A DNA stretch of 64,000 nucleotides from Cephalotrichum gorgonifer (taxonomy: Eukaryota > Ascomycota > Sordariomycetes > Microascales > Microascaceae), in NCBI GenBank assembly GCA_900312665.1, contig ONZQ02000005.1:294128-358127 (forward strand). Reading direction: 5' to 3'. Shown piece by piece: positions 10,093 through 20,780 of the stretch. The notes beneath the pieces are model-generated. The model worked only from the letters and a program-made list of their open reading frames with translations. It was not told the DNA's origin and did no database searches. Numbering within the stretch: position 1 is the first letter of the stretch; each line of letters begins with the position of its first letter. The position numbers and the translations under genes were made by a program.

Positions 10093-12548
10093 GATTATGT
10101 GTGAAGAGCGGATTAGGTCTGGGGCCGGGTTTTCTCTCTATATCTCTCTTTGTTTTTCTCCTTCGTCTTGAAGAAAAATGAGAAGAGAAAAGGATCGTGA
10201 GGCCAGCCAAAAGGGTGCGTTTACTTGGGGATGGGAAGGATTATCAGATTCGCGGACTCATCGTACGGCTCACTAGCCAGGGAATATCTAGACTTATATA
10301 CGAGAGCGCTCTTCGATGATATATAAGGTGAAGAAGAACAAAAATATTCGGCTTCACGGTGCTGGACTGGGCTCGTCGGATTTAATCCCAGGCAGCGTAT
10401 GAAACAAGGAAATAAGACCCCAAAGACCCGAGCCGCGAGGTTCCTTCGGCCGCGAGAGTGGCAGACAGGGGGGCGGGGGGTAAGGAGGGCGGACCCTTTC
10501 ATAGGTACGGCAGTCGACTCACGAAGGAAGCTTGGGCGGGGAATGAGCGGAACCAGGTGCCGTGCGGAATAATACTGTTAGGGCGAGCAGGGTTTACGAA
10601 GTAGCTACATGCGATGTGGGATGTGAAGGATCTCAGCTCTTCCTGGTGAGAAAGTACACAGGTTAGGGAATCACACAGACGTAGTACTTGGAGGATCTTT
10701 CCCCGTTGAAGATAGGGTCGCATCAGGCCCGTCTGCTTCATCTTGAACAAGAGGTTGAGAGGAACCTTGTGGGGCCGGGACGGAGTCGGAGGAAGAGAGG
10801 AAAGGGTTAGCGTCGGCCGCCCGCACAGGGTCTACATGGCATGGAGCTGAGAGAAAGAGAGAGAAAGGTTAGCGGCGGCCGCCAGCACATGGCATGGAGC
10901 TGGACCATGCGGCTTCGATTCGAAGAGGGTGGGTGGGGAGAAGGAGCGAGAAGGGTTAGCGGCGGCCGCTCGAACAGCACATGGCATGGACATGGAACCC
11001 TGCGGCTTCGCGCTCGGATTTAACTCTGCTCGCGTTTGGGTTTTGGCGCGAGATTAGATCAAGGGACGAAGTAGGCTTAGTAATGATGTGGGATGGGATC
11101 TGATATCTGTTGAAAGAGCTAGCTCTGCTTTATAATAAGGTAGTATTACTACCCGCTTTTCTACAAGGGCATCGCAGTACTCGTATTACTCGTAATACTG
11201 GGCGGCGTGGCCCAGGGCTGGCCGCGAGGGCTCGAGGGGATGACTATCACCGTGGATCTAGACATGCTCTCTTTCCTACAAGAGGGTCTTCCCTACGATG
11301 GTGTTGGATGCTACGAGCATGTAACGGTATATAGATGGAGGCTTGCGGCTCTTGTGTGTACTAGAACTACAAGGGCGGGCATGACACCTACCCATAGAGT
11401 TAACGCAGCTCGTGTGTAATGCCATCCGTATACTATTCAGTCACCATCTTATCTACCCTCTTCTCCTCACATCCTAAAGCATCTGATAACCCTAACCTCG
11501 TTCGCCCGGAACGCTCCGTCCGGCCGACCCGGAGGAGGACTTGCTCCAGGCCCGCCGAAGTGCTGTCTACTTGCATCTTCCTTGTAAGCGTGGTCCACAC
11601 CTTCTAGTGTCATGCCTGGACTCATGAGCTCACGGGGTTTGTGCTCAAACTCAAATTCGTACTACGTACTCCGCTGTCCTTCGGATTTACTTCCCACTCA
11701 CACACACAAGTACTTACAGTCCTTGCTCCTCGATCTGGAAGCAGCCAATCAGACAGACACCCGGCCCTGCTCGCTCGCGTCTTCGCGTTTACACCCCCTC
11801 GGATCTTCACACCTCAAACCAAATAAGCTTAGAAATACAACCGTCTTCCAACCCCCCCCCCCCCCCAATCCTGGACTCATCCACCTCTCTGACTCGACCC
11901 TGCGTAAACTCTGGATTCGGAGCACACGGAAGTGCAGATCGAACCAAGAGATGCGTCTTTAGTGGCCCCGGCGCAGATAACCAACACCAGTTTGGATCTC
12001 GGATCTTAGTATCTTACATGGCCTGTGCAGTGCGCCAGCGGCACATCCCTCCCGTGCGAAGTGAACTAGTAATTACAGGACTACATTGGCAAAGACGGAG
12101 GTACTCGGGGCTGGACTTCCGGCGACGCGACTTGCGCCCGGAACCCGAGCGCCGACTCCAAGTGATGTCTGTGGATCGCGCTGCGAGAGCTTGCCTGCGT
12201 GCCGATAGTGAGGCAAGACATCGATGCAATTTGTGCGCTTCAACAGGTAACATTTGCAGAGATGCTTGGCAGAGAAGCTCCGGAGTGGAGGAATCAGCTT
12301 GAACATGTAAGGGGGAAATGACAGTAGTAAAGCCACTGGCGTAAGTAGTGGTTCAGCGGAGAGCCTACATGTAGTCAGTGACTTAGACTGATACGTAGCT
12401 CCCATGCGCAGACCGGAAATCACTACAGATATAAAAACTATCATATCTATTGTCTCTTGTACACCCATCCTATCTTATTCACGCAGTACTAATACAAATG
12501 AGCCGTCCAGCAGGGGACCAGAACAAGTCTAAAACATCACCGCGCCCA
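10093..12548. other. Gene-free region with GC-rich repeat
   Basis: About 2.4 kb without a supportable gene. It contains the promoter of the MFS gene, a three-copy degenerate repeat (10791-11010, listed separately) and a C15 homopolymer at 11852-11866. Short open frames (for example 10499-10750 and 11612-11962) lack any family signal. Confidence 0.5.
10791..11010. repeat. Three degenerate copies of a GGGTTAGCG-GCGGCCGC ... ACATGGCATGG unit
   Basis: Three imperfect direct copies. The GC-rich core (AAGGGTTAGCGGCGGCCGC or a one- to two-base variant) starts at 10802, 10864 and 10951. Each is followed after about 5-13 bases of variable sequence by ACATGGCATGGA, beginning at 10834, 10888 and 10979. 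Copies two and three also share a downstream TGCGGCTTCG. Each core is preceded by a GAGA/GGAG purine tract. The spacing differs (62 then 87 bp), so this is an old, diverged tandem duplication and not a fresh minisatellite. Confidence 0.8.
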
Positions 12549-13842
12549 TCATCGCATCGTGTCCTTCAACCTCTTGTCATCCTCGAACTTGACCTTGCCA
12601 TCCTCCTCCACAGTCACCGTCCGCATAATCAGAGGCTCCCTCTTCACCTCGTCGGTACCCTTCCCCTCCTCCTTCGCCGGCATAGCCTTCTGCACAGCCG
12701 CGGCCGCGACCCCCGCCGGGGCGTCCGCGATCTCGTTCACCTCCCCGGCCGTCAGCGACTCCGCCAGCCTGACCCCCCTGCTCGACACCAGCAGCGTCGC
12801 GGGGCCCCTGAACTGCAGGAACAGCCTGTCGCCCCAGATCGTCCTCCTCATCGCCGTGCGCAGCGCGTGCGCCGCCCGCGCCACGGCCTTGTACGTCTCC
12901 GTCGTGCGCATGACCTTGAAGAACTTCACATCCGCGAACCGGGACCCCAGCGACGGGATCTGCAGCCGGAGGGCCGAGCTCCGGAAGCGGAAGGGCGCCG
13001 GCGGGTTCCGCGTCACGGAGTACGCCACCACGTGCGAGGGGTGGGCGACGAACTCCTCGCCCTCGGCGAGCGTGAGGCGGTAGGCCTGGCCCGGTGAGGA
13101 GAGCGCCACGAGGCCGCGGCCTGTGAGGTGCGTGGACCCCCAGTGCGCGACGCTCAGGGCGCGCTGCAGGCGCGGTGAGGCGGAGAGCGTGTGGCCCGTC
13201 CAGGCGAGCAGGGCGTTGCGCTGCGAGACGATCCAGTCCGTCGTGCCGTCGAGGTGGAGGATCGAGAAGGTCGTCGTCGGGGATTTGGACGAGATCAGCG
13301 CCGTAACGGGTGTCGTGGAGGATATGCGCTGGTAGAGGAACGGGACGCCGAGGAAGGCGCGGCTGAGGGGCGAGAGGATGGATAAGGTGGATTGGGCCTG
13401 AAGGAGGAATTTGAACGTTAGATTTTGTATCCTATTGGTATAAGAACCGTAGTCGGTGGAAAGGGCACTTACGCTCTCGGGGTTCCCCGCAACGGCGACA
13501 AGGGTGCCGCGCCGGGTGTAGAGCTGCTGCGACGGAGAAAGAGTGACGGAGAGGAGAGAGTACGGGCTCCCTAGCACCTCGAACCGAGCGTCTATCCAAA
13601 GCTTGTCAGCGAATCCCCCCCTCCCCTACTAACCAACCATGCATCAATCGGAGCGAGGAGGTTGGCCTACCGGCGGGGTCCCCGGGGCTAGAGCCGGGCT
13701 GGCTGAAGGCGTCTCCGCCGGGGTTCTCGGTGCTCGGCGAGGCGCTGATCTGGATGGCCCTGCATTGCCTACAGGAGAGGCCCGGCCGGACCTGCTGGCG
13801 CAGGCCTGCCGCCGCTCGAACAAGGGGCGTTTGGCCTCGCAT
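12549..13842 (-). CDS. AIM24: Mitochondrial AIM24-family protein
   Basis: Three exons, 13842-13671, 13591-13473 and 13397-12549, give 379 residues. The first intron (GTAGGC ... GGATAG) joins DPA to DARFEVLGSPYSLLSVTLSPSQ, the opening of the AIM24 domain. The second (75 bp, GTAAGT ... TTCAG) joins AGNPES to AQSTLSILSPLSRAFLG. The N-terminus MRGQTPLVRAAAGLRQQVRP is Arg-rich and lacks acidic residues, a typical mitochondrial presequence. In yeast Aim24 is an inner-membrane protein that supports MICOS and respiratory-chain assembly. The second intron is a multiple of three with no in-frame stop, so retention would add 25 residues (see findings). The start is 495 bp from the divergent kinesin gene. 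Confidence 0.93.
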
Positions 13843-14337
13843 GGCGACAATGGTGGCGGGCGGCGAGTTTATTTACTCCTTGGGCGTCGGTCAGCACCTC
13901 TGGGAGCTTTCCAAATTTCCGAGAGCAGACAGGTAGTGACGCATTGAATTTTCCATGTTCCCAGCTCCAGCTTGGTCCTAGGTCACACGTGATACTGGAG
14001 GGGAAGGGATACAGTGCTTAGTCATGCTACGGTTGCTGGGATGGATAGCTTCGTGGTTGCTGGGGCGACCGCTTGAGCTGTGATCCCTGCCTCTTGTTGG
14101 ATTGGACAATCGAGAGCCACACAAATCTTAACACTCGCGGATTAAGACACACTACTCTCTCTCCTCCTCTCACCCAGAGTTCATAACCAGCTTCGTGAAC
14201 CATCGAACGTGGGGAACATCCTCAACGCCAACCAAACTCCCTCCCCCTCTCCTCTTTCTTTCCTTGGTCTGTCCTTCTCAGCCAGTCGTTTTTCCCTTTC
14301 GGCATTTACATTGCATTAGCATCGGTGTTTTGACGGA
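13843..14337. other. Divergent promoter region, AIM24 / kinesin
   Basis: 495 bp separating two divergent starts. The kinesin side (14150-14337) is CT-rich (CTCTCTCTCCTCCTCTC), a usual fungal leader pattern. No gene seen. Confidence 0.45.
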
Positions 14338-16587
14338 ATGTCTGTTCGCGTTGTGGCCCGCATACGTCCGCTCCTGGACCAAGAGCTGGACAAGGACATC
14401 ATTGTCCATGGTGAGAGTACCGAGGAGGGGAAGCCTGCTACCATTGTCAAGATCCCCAACCCCAAGAATGGATCGGAGGAGTTCTCCTTTACCTTCAACA
14501 GTGTTTATGATCGGGATACCAGCCAGGAGATGCTATTTACCGCCGAAGGTACGCGCGCACACACATTTTGAGTGCTTCTCCTCTTCGAGACCACCTAATG
14601 AGCTACCTCCCGCTGACCCTCGCGACTTCCAGTGGCTCCTCATCTCAAGTCTCTCTTTCAAGGCTTAGACGTGACAATCTTCGCCTATGGCGTTACCGGC
14701 ACGGGGAAGACGCACACCATGCGAGGTGGTCTCAAGCTGGCCGAGCGAGGCGTCATCCCCCGCCTCCTCAGCGGCGTCTTCCGCCGCAGCAAGAAGATCA
14801 TGAAGGACACCGACGGCGAGACGACAGTCCACGTCGACCTCTCATACTACGAGATCTACAACGACAAGGTCTTCGATCTCCTCGAGTCGCCCGATAAGCG
14901 ACTGCCAGCCGGTCTCCCGCTGCGCGAGAAGGACGGCAAGACGATTGTCGTGGGACTAACGGAGCGGCCGTGCCAGGACCTCCGGGACTTCGAGAAGATG
15001 TACATCGAGGCGAACAACAACCGCATCACGGCCGCGACGAAACTCAACGCCCACAGCAGCCGGAGCCACGCCATCTTGAAGGTGAAGCTCACGCAGACGA
15101 CGGGTGATACCGTTCGCGTGAGCACGGCATCGGCAATCGACCTCGCGGGTTCGGAGGATAACCGCCGGACGGAGAACAACAAGGAGAGGCTCATCGAGTC
15201 CGCGGCCATTAACAAGTCCCTGTTCGTGCTGAGCCAGTGCGTTGACGCCATATCGCGCGGCGACAAGCGTATTCCCTACCGGGAGTCCAAGATGACGCGC
15301 ATCCTGTCCCTGGGCCAGAACAACGGCATCACCATCATGATCCTCAACCTCTCGCCGCTCCGCAGCTATCACCTCGATACCCTCAGCAGTCTGAACGTCA
15401 GCTCGCGCGCGAAGCGCATCGAGGTCCGAGAGATTGAGAACGAGGTCGTCTTCAAGCAGGTCCCCCGCGCATCGTCGACGCTGTCTGGGGGTGCTGCCCA
15501 GCGGCAGCCCCTCCGGCCCTTGGCCAACGTACATAACGTGCACAGCGGCGCCGCGGCTGCTGCTGCGGCGAAGGCTGCTGACACGAGTCGGCCAGCCAAG
15601 GCATTCAGTGTCTTTGTTGATCGTGCGAAGCCGGCCCCCGTCGCGCGGCCCGCAGCGGCGAATACCTCGCAGATGCGGATGCCCAGCTCCACCAGGCGGT
15701 CGAACGGTGCGGAATTGGCTATTCCCCGCCCCGCCGGCGCTGTTTCGAAGATTGCCCGCCCGGGGAACGCCGGTGCGAAGACAATGTCCATATCGGCCGC
15801 GGACATCGAGGCTATGGTCGAGAAGAAGGTCAGCGAGATCCTCGCGTCGCGCGCCGCGGAACAACCGGAGCCCGCACCCGCGCTCACGGTGGCCGTGCAG
15901 TCCGAAGGCATCAACGAGGCGGTGCAGCGGCGCCTAGACGCGCTCGAGCGGCGGATCGAGGAGGAGAACCGGAGGGGGGAGGATGGGAGGTCGGACGGGC
16001 TCAAGTGCCTGCTCGCTGCGCGGCAGGCCAAGGAGCGGGGCGACGACGTCGGGGCGCTGGCCATGTACGAGATGGCGCTACCGTTCTTCCCTGGGCAGGC
16101 AAAGCTCATGGGGAAAATCGAGAGGCTGAGGGCGAAGCTTGGCGTTAGCGAGGAGGCCGATGTCCGCGCTACCTCGGAGCACCAGAGGGCGGAGGGCAGG
16201 AAGAGGCGAGCCGCTCAGGCGGACGATGACGATGACTATGCTGCAGATGAGGCGGATGACGACGAGAGTGTCGTGGGGGGTTCCACGCCCCGGCTCAAGA
16301 CCAGGAAGCGGAGGGCCATGGTGGTGTTCGAGGACGAGGGCGCGCCGGCCACGCCTAGGGGCAAGCAGCTGCTGGACATAATTAACTCGAGGGACGCCAT
16401 GCGCATCAAGGGGCTGAGCGGGTTCGGGCCTAAGAAGGCGAGGGACCTGGTGGAGTATCTCGAGATGCTGCCCGAGGGCGAGGCGGGGCAGATCGCGTCG
16501 CTGGGGAGGCTGAGGCTTGTCCCTGGGATGGGCGGCAAGGCTATCGAGAGGGCATGCGAGGGAATTGGCGGTAGCATAGCCGTTTGA
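14338..16587 (+). CDS. Kinesin-10-like motor with C-terminal helix-hairpin-helix
   Basis: Two exons, 14338-14548 and 14633-16587 (84-bp intron, GTACGC ... TTCCAG), encode 721 residues. The N-terminal motor has the P-loop GVTGTGKT (about 90-97), switch I HSSRSH (about 211-216) and switch II DLAGSE (about 240-245), followed by NKSLFVLSQCVDAI and YRESKMTRIL. A low-complexity Ala/Pro/Arg linker and a short predicted coiled coil (VQRRLDALERRIEEENRR) follow. The last ~73 residues contain a helix-hairpin-helix pattern (KGLSGFGPKKARDLVEYL ... LRLVPGMGGKAIERACEG), the DNA-binding tail seen in KIF22/Kid. The motor-neck-HhH order fits kinesin-10, which binds chromosome arms and drives their movement in mitosis; DNA binding is inferred. 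The basic patch KTRKRRA near 585 is a likely nuclear signal. Confidence 0.9.
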
Positions 16588-17205
16588 GCTGTTTGGATAC
16601 GGATGGTGCGTGGCAGGGTGGTGTTGTCTTCGCGGATTTGGATTTGGGATTGGGTTTGCAGGGGATCTTCTTGCATGGGACGGAGTTTGGCGTCATGGGT
16701 GCTCTACGGAGCTGGGTTGCATTGTTTAGAGCGTTGCTGTATTCCAGATACAATCTGACGCTACTGTTCTACTTCGGTTCCGCATCATTTATGAGAGGGT
16801 GAGCTTGTGGTGTTTGTTGACACGGCCGTGAGAGGCAAGGGCGATTGACGCGCGCAGGTGACCTCCTTCCCCCTTTTCGACGGTTTACTCCACCCGCTGC
16901 CACAGTGGACGGAGGCAACAGCTTGCGAGAGCAAATGAGGGGCAGGCAACGGGACGATGGATTTTAAGGGAAATTGTCTCCATCACCTTGTGCTCATGCT
17001 TATATCCTTTCTGCTTCCTTTCGTCACTACTGCTTCGATCACCGGCTTACATTCTTAAGGAAGCCTCATTCCTCGGCCCCGTTGCTCCTCTTGACCAACC
17101 TCCCCCCTGGTACGCCACGCCACAGAACGGGCCGCATCTACCACCCCATCTCCTCCTTACGACTGTGGTACCCCAAGTAACGGGATCTGGTCGCCATATG
17201 CTATC
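16588..17205. other. Intergenic, upstream of PAP2 gene
   Basis: Contains the kinesin 3' flank and a CT-rich leader before 17206. The 153-codon frame starting at 16988 overlaps the first exon of the PAP2 gene in another frame and is not supported. Confidence 0.4.
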
Positions 17206-18570
17206 ATGGACTACTTCCGTCGCCCTCGCCGGGGGGACGACACCCTTCCCACCAACCACCAGGCAAGCGGCATTTCCAGCGTTCGCCGACTTTGGGGGAA
17301 GCGCGTGGGATTCGGCCGCCGTCAGGCCGACAGGAACAGCAACCCCTTCGTCCAGCAAGTCGGGCAGCGTAGTATCGCATCCATGTTCTCCTACTGGTTC
17401 CGGCACATCTGGCTCGATGCCGTCACCATCACCGTCGTCGGGCTGGTGACCCTTGCTGTAAGTTCTACACATACCTCTCCTATCTCCGTCCTCACCACCA
17501 TTGCACGACATGGCCGGAAGCTGGGAAGGGTCACCACTGACAGTGACTAGATATACCTAGCACCCCTCAGGGGAAGTCGCCGCTTCCCCCTCTCAGATGA
17601 CCCCATGGTCAACGCGCACCTCAGTTACCCCTACCGCGGCTGGGTGATCAGCACCCTCGGCGTAGCCCTCATCTCCATCGCCATGCCAATCGCCATTATA
17701 CTCCTATTCAACGTCCACCTCCGGTCCCTCTGGGACTTCACCAACGGCTTCGGCGGCACCATCTACGCCGTCATAATCGCCGAGGCCGTCCACGTCCTCC
17801 TCAAGTCCTTCATCACGGGCTTCCGCCCCTACTTCCTCACCGTCTGCGACCCGGACCCGGTCGAGGTCGCACTGGGCGGGGAGGGCTACGGAGGGCTGTA
17901 CTTCTCCCCCGACGTCTGCAGGCAGCCGGACAGGATGCTGCTGAAACAGGCCATGACATCGTTCCCCTCCGGCCACGCCGCCGCCAGCTTCGCGGGGCTC
18001 GGGTTCCTGTTCCTGTACCTGAACGGGAAGCTCAAGCCGTGGGGGAATTATAGGCCCATGAGCTGGGAGCTGCCGTTCGTCCTGGCCCCGCTGGCGGGCG
18101 CGCTGCTCCTCAGCTGCTCTGTGCTCGTGAACGCGGACCACCACGCGAGCGACGTCGTGGTTGGCGGCGCCATCGGCGCGGTGAGCGCGCTGGCGACGTA
18201 CAGGGCCGTGTTCGCGTCGACGTGGGACTGGAGGTTCAACCACATCGCGCTGAGGCCGAGGGAGATAATGGCGTACGAGCTTGGTGGGGAGAATGCCGAG
18301 GGGGTGATGCTGCACAAGGGGACGTGGAGGGCGAGGGTTGGGAGGAACTTTGAGACGAGGGAGGTGGGGTACTGGCGCGGGGTGGCGCCCGAGGAGGGGA
18401 GGGGACGCACGGAGATGGCTGATCGAGCGGGGATGGCGAGCGTGAGTGGGATAGGAGGGGGAATGGTGAGCGGGGCCGGGACTAGTATGGTGAGTGGAAT
18501 TAGTGAGGGTCCTATCACGGGGACGACTGGGGGAGGCGGGAGAGGAGTGGTGGATTTTCATATGGTCTGA
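17206..18570 (+). CDS. PAP2-family lipid phosphate phosphatase (Dpp1-like)
   Basis: Two exons, 17206-17457 and 17551-18570 (93-bp intron, GTAAGT ... GACTAG), give 423 residues. About six membrane segments are visible, the first at WLDAVTITVVGLVTLAIYLA across the splice junction. Catalytic motifs of the PAP2 superfamily: C1 KSFITGFRP (169-177), C2 PSGH (223-226) and C3 with His and Asp in ADHHASD (His 281/282, Asp 285). The C3 motif lacks the usual leading SR pair, having VN-AD there, which is worth noting. Fungal relatives are vacuolar or Golgi membrane enzymes that remove phosphate from diacylglycerol pyrophosphate, phosphatidate and lysophosphatidate. The last ~60 residues are Gly/Met/Ser-rich repeats (MVSG-type) and probably disordered. 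Confidence 0.9.
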
Positions 18571-19362
18571 GTAGAGAGGGCTGGCAGAGAAAGGGGAAGG
18601 CAGCTTTTGCTGCGCTATCATGTCGTTTGGTCTGTATCATTTCTAATAGTATTAGTGTTTAAGCACCCGGTGCCGCACTGGTGCCGTTGGGCGGAAAACA
18701 ACATCCGGGCGGAGGATGGATGTTGTGACCAGACACGGAGGCACCCACCTGATCTCGATCGGCCGACCGGATGACGGAAGCAGCATGCGCTAGAAAGAGT
18801 ATGCATAGTAATGGCAATGAATGGCCAAGGCTTCTACGTACATGTACGTTCTGATCACCTGTGCCGACAACATCCCGCAGGCCTCAATTCCAGAGAGCAT
18901 TGAACAAGCGGCTCACAGTCTGATTGGGGCTACTCACAATAGAGAGAACAGTAAGCTAGGAACAGCAAGCTAGGCACAGCTTGATATCTATTTAAAAAGA
19001 CCCTGGTATCTACCCTCAATATAAACTCGCTAGTAAATTATCAATCCAATAGGTAACCGCTCTGTCCCGTCTCTTCTCCCATGGCCGCTCATTCATATCC
19101 CCCCGCGCGTTTCAATATCCCGCTCAATGCGGTCCTCAGGGCGCAGCCCCCCCCATCTGTGTTCTAAAACACCCAAAACAGATCAACAAAAAGGACGCTC
19201 AAATAGTTTCGTCTCCATCATCTCTCCAACATTAATGGTTCATGTCATAGGCAGGCAAATAGCCCAATATTAATAGCTAGGCTCCTGTGAACGAGTGGCC
19301 TAGCTTGAACGGTTCGCACACAACGACGAGTAAGAAATTTATGTAAAGTGAGTGAGGAATTC
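18571..19362. other. Convergent 3' intergenic
   Basis: Between the convergent PAP2 and GH16 genes. There is a short direct repeat of ACAG(T/C)AAGCTAGG at 18947-18975 and otherwise AT-richer unique sequence; no gene. Confidence 0.4.
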
Positions 19363-20634
19363 TCACGCGAAGAGGAGCCATCCGAGGGCGGCAGCGGCGG
19401 CGAGCGTGGAGGACATGCCGGCCACGCTCGCGGCGCTACCGTCGTCGCCCTGGTCCGCCCCCGCGTCGGCACCGCCCGTCGGCTCGGCGTCGCCGCCGGA
19501 CCCGCTCTCGCTGGCGTCGCCCGAGGACGCGGAGTCGTCCGCCGACGAGGTGGAGGAGGCGGTGGGCTTAGCGGTGGTCTTCTCGTCCGACTTGGTCTTC
19601 GTGGGCTTCGCGCTCGACGTGTCCTCGCCGTCGTCGTCGCCGCCGAACCCGACGTCGGCGCCGGCGTCGGAGATGACGATGCTGTCCTGCGACCCGCTCG
19701 CGTCGCTGTACGAGTAGCTGCCCGCCTTGTCCTTGCCGCCGCAGTAGTCCGTGATGGAGATGCTCTTGTAGGCGGCGACGAAGGGGGCCTGGGCGAAGTC
19801 GGCGAGCCCGCCGGCCCAGTCGATGGTGCCCTGCGGGAGGTCCGTCTTGCCGCCGACCCAGGTGCCGAGCTTGACCTGGACGGGCGTCTGCGGCCACTTG
19901 TTAAAGTCCTTGGGGGTGGCGCGGCGGATCTCGGCGCCGTCGACGCTGAAAACGATGCGCTCGGGCGTCCAGTCGATGGCGTACTTATGCAGGCCCTCCA
20001 TGGCGTTGAAGGAGACGGCGTGGGTGATGCCGTTTACGAACTCGTTCGCGCCCTTGGAGAAGAAGTTGGTCTGGACGTTTGTCTGCTCGCCGCCGATCCA
20101 CTCCTGTTTTTGGGTGTTCTTGTTAGTCTATCTGTCTCTGTCTCTGATGTTTTGTTCTATGTCTTGCTTTTTTCTTGGAATTAGGGGGTGGGGGGTGGCG
20201 GGGTAGAAGCTTACCCAGTCGATCTCATCCCTGTCGTCCGACTCCAGCACGATAGAAGTGACGATACCCACGCCCGGCGCAGCCTTGGTCTCGACCTCAA
20301 CCCTCCCGTAGAAGAGGTACTTGTTCGTCTTGATAAGCGGCGCCTGGTCCTTGTTCGTGATGGTCAGGATGGCGCCATCGTCGCCGATGGACAGGGGCGA
20401 CTTGTCGCCGAGGATGCCCTTCTCGGGGGCCCAGAAGTCGAGGAAGCCCTTGTCCTTCTTCCACACGTCGGCGCCGTGGGGCACCGTCGAGAGGTCGAAG
20501 ACCGTCGGCTTGCCGCAGTTGCCAAAGGCCGGGTTCGGGGGGCACTTGTCGCCCTTTGTGGGGTCGCAAGCCGAGAAGGTCTGGGCCGAGGCCAGGCTCG
20601 CGAGGGCAAGGAAGACGGGGGTGTTCTGCCGCAT
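19363..20634 (-). CDS. GPI-anchored GH16 cell-wall transglycosylase (Crh family)
   Basis: Two exons, 20634-20215 and 20103-19363 (111-bp intron, GTAAGC ... AACAG), encode 386 residues. Signal peptide MRQNTPVFLALASLASAQ is followed by a Cys-containing stretch (CDPTKGDKCPPNPAFGNCG) found in Crh proteins. The catalytic motif DEIDWEW (residues 136-142) has the nucleophile and acid/base carboxylates of GH16. The intron falls exactly between DEIDW and the second catalytic Glu. The C-terminus is a Ser/Thr/Asp-rich stalk and a hydrophobic tail (STLAAAAALGWLLFA) consistent with GPI anchoring. Crh enzymes transfer chitin chains onto beta-glucan at the cell wall. Assignment to Crh rather than another GH16 group rests on the motif, the Cys stretch and the GPI tail. 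Confidence 0.93.
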
Positions 20635-20770
20635 TTCTGCTTAAGTCGTGTGTGGGTTGAGGGGGTTTAAGCGACCGTGTGTAGTTGGTGCTCGAAGCAA
20701 AGCAAGAAGAACAAAAAACGAGTGCTGAGCGAGTGATGGAGACTCCGGGGGGAAGAGCACGGAGGAGAGG

Positions 20771-20780
20771 ACTTATATGT
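20771..20780 (-). promoter_or_regulatory. Possible TATA element of GH16 gene
   Basis: On the minus strand the sequence reads CATATAAG about 140 bp before the GH16 start codon. Position and sequence fit a fungal TATA box; no transcript start is known. Confidence 0.3.

Noticed and set aside
10802..10958. GGGTTAG motifs resembling telomere repeats
   Set aside because: Only three isolated occurrences, each inside the longer GC-rich repeat; there is no TTAGGG tandem array.
17704..18621. A 305-codon open frame on the minus strand
   Set aside because: Antisense shadow of the PAP2 gene, with low-complexity His/Pro/Arg composition and no family signature.
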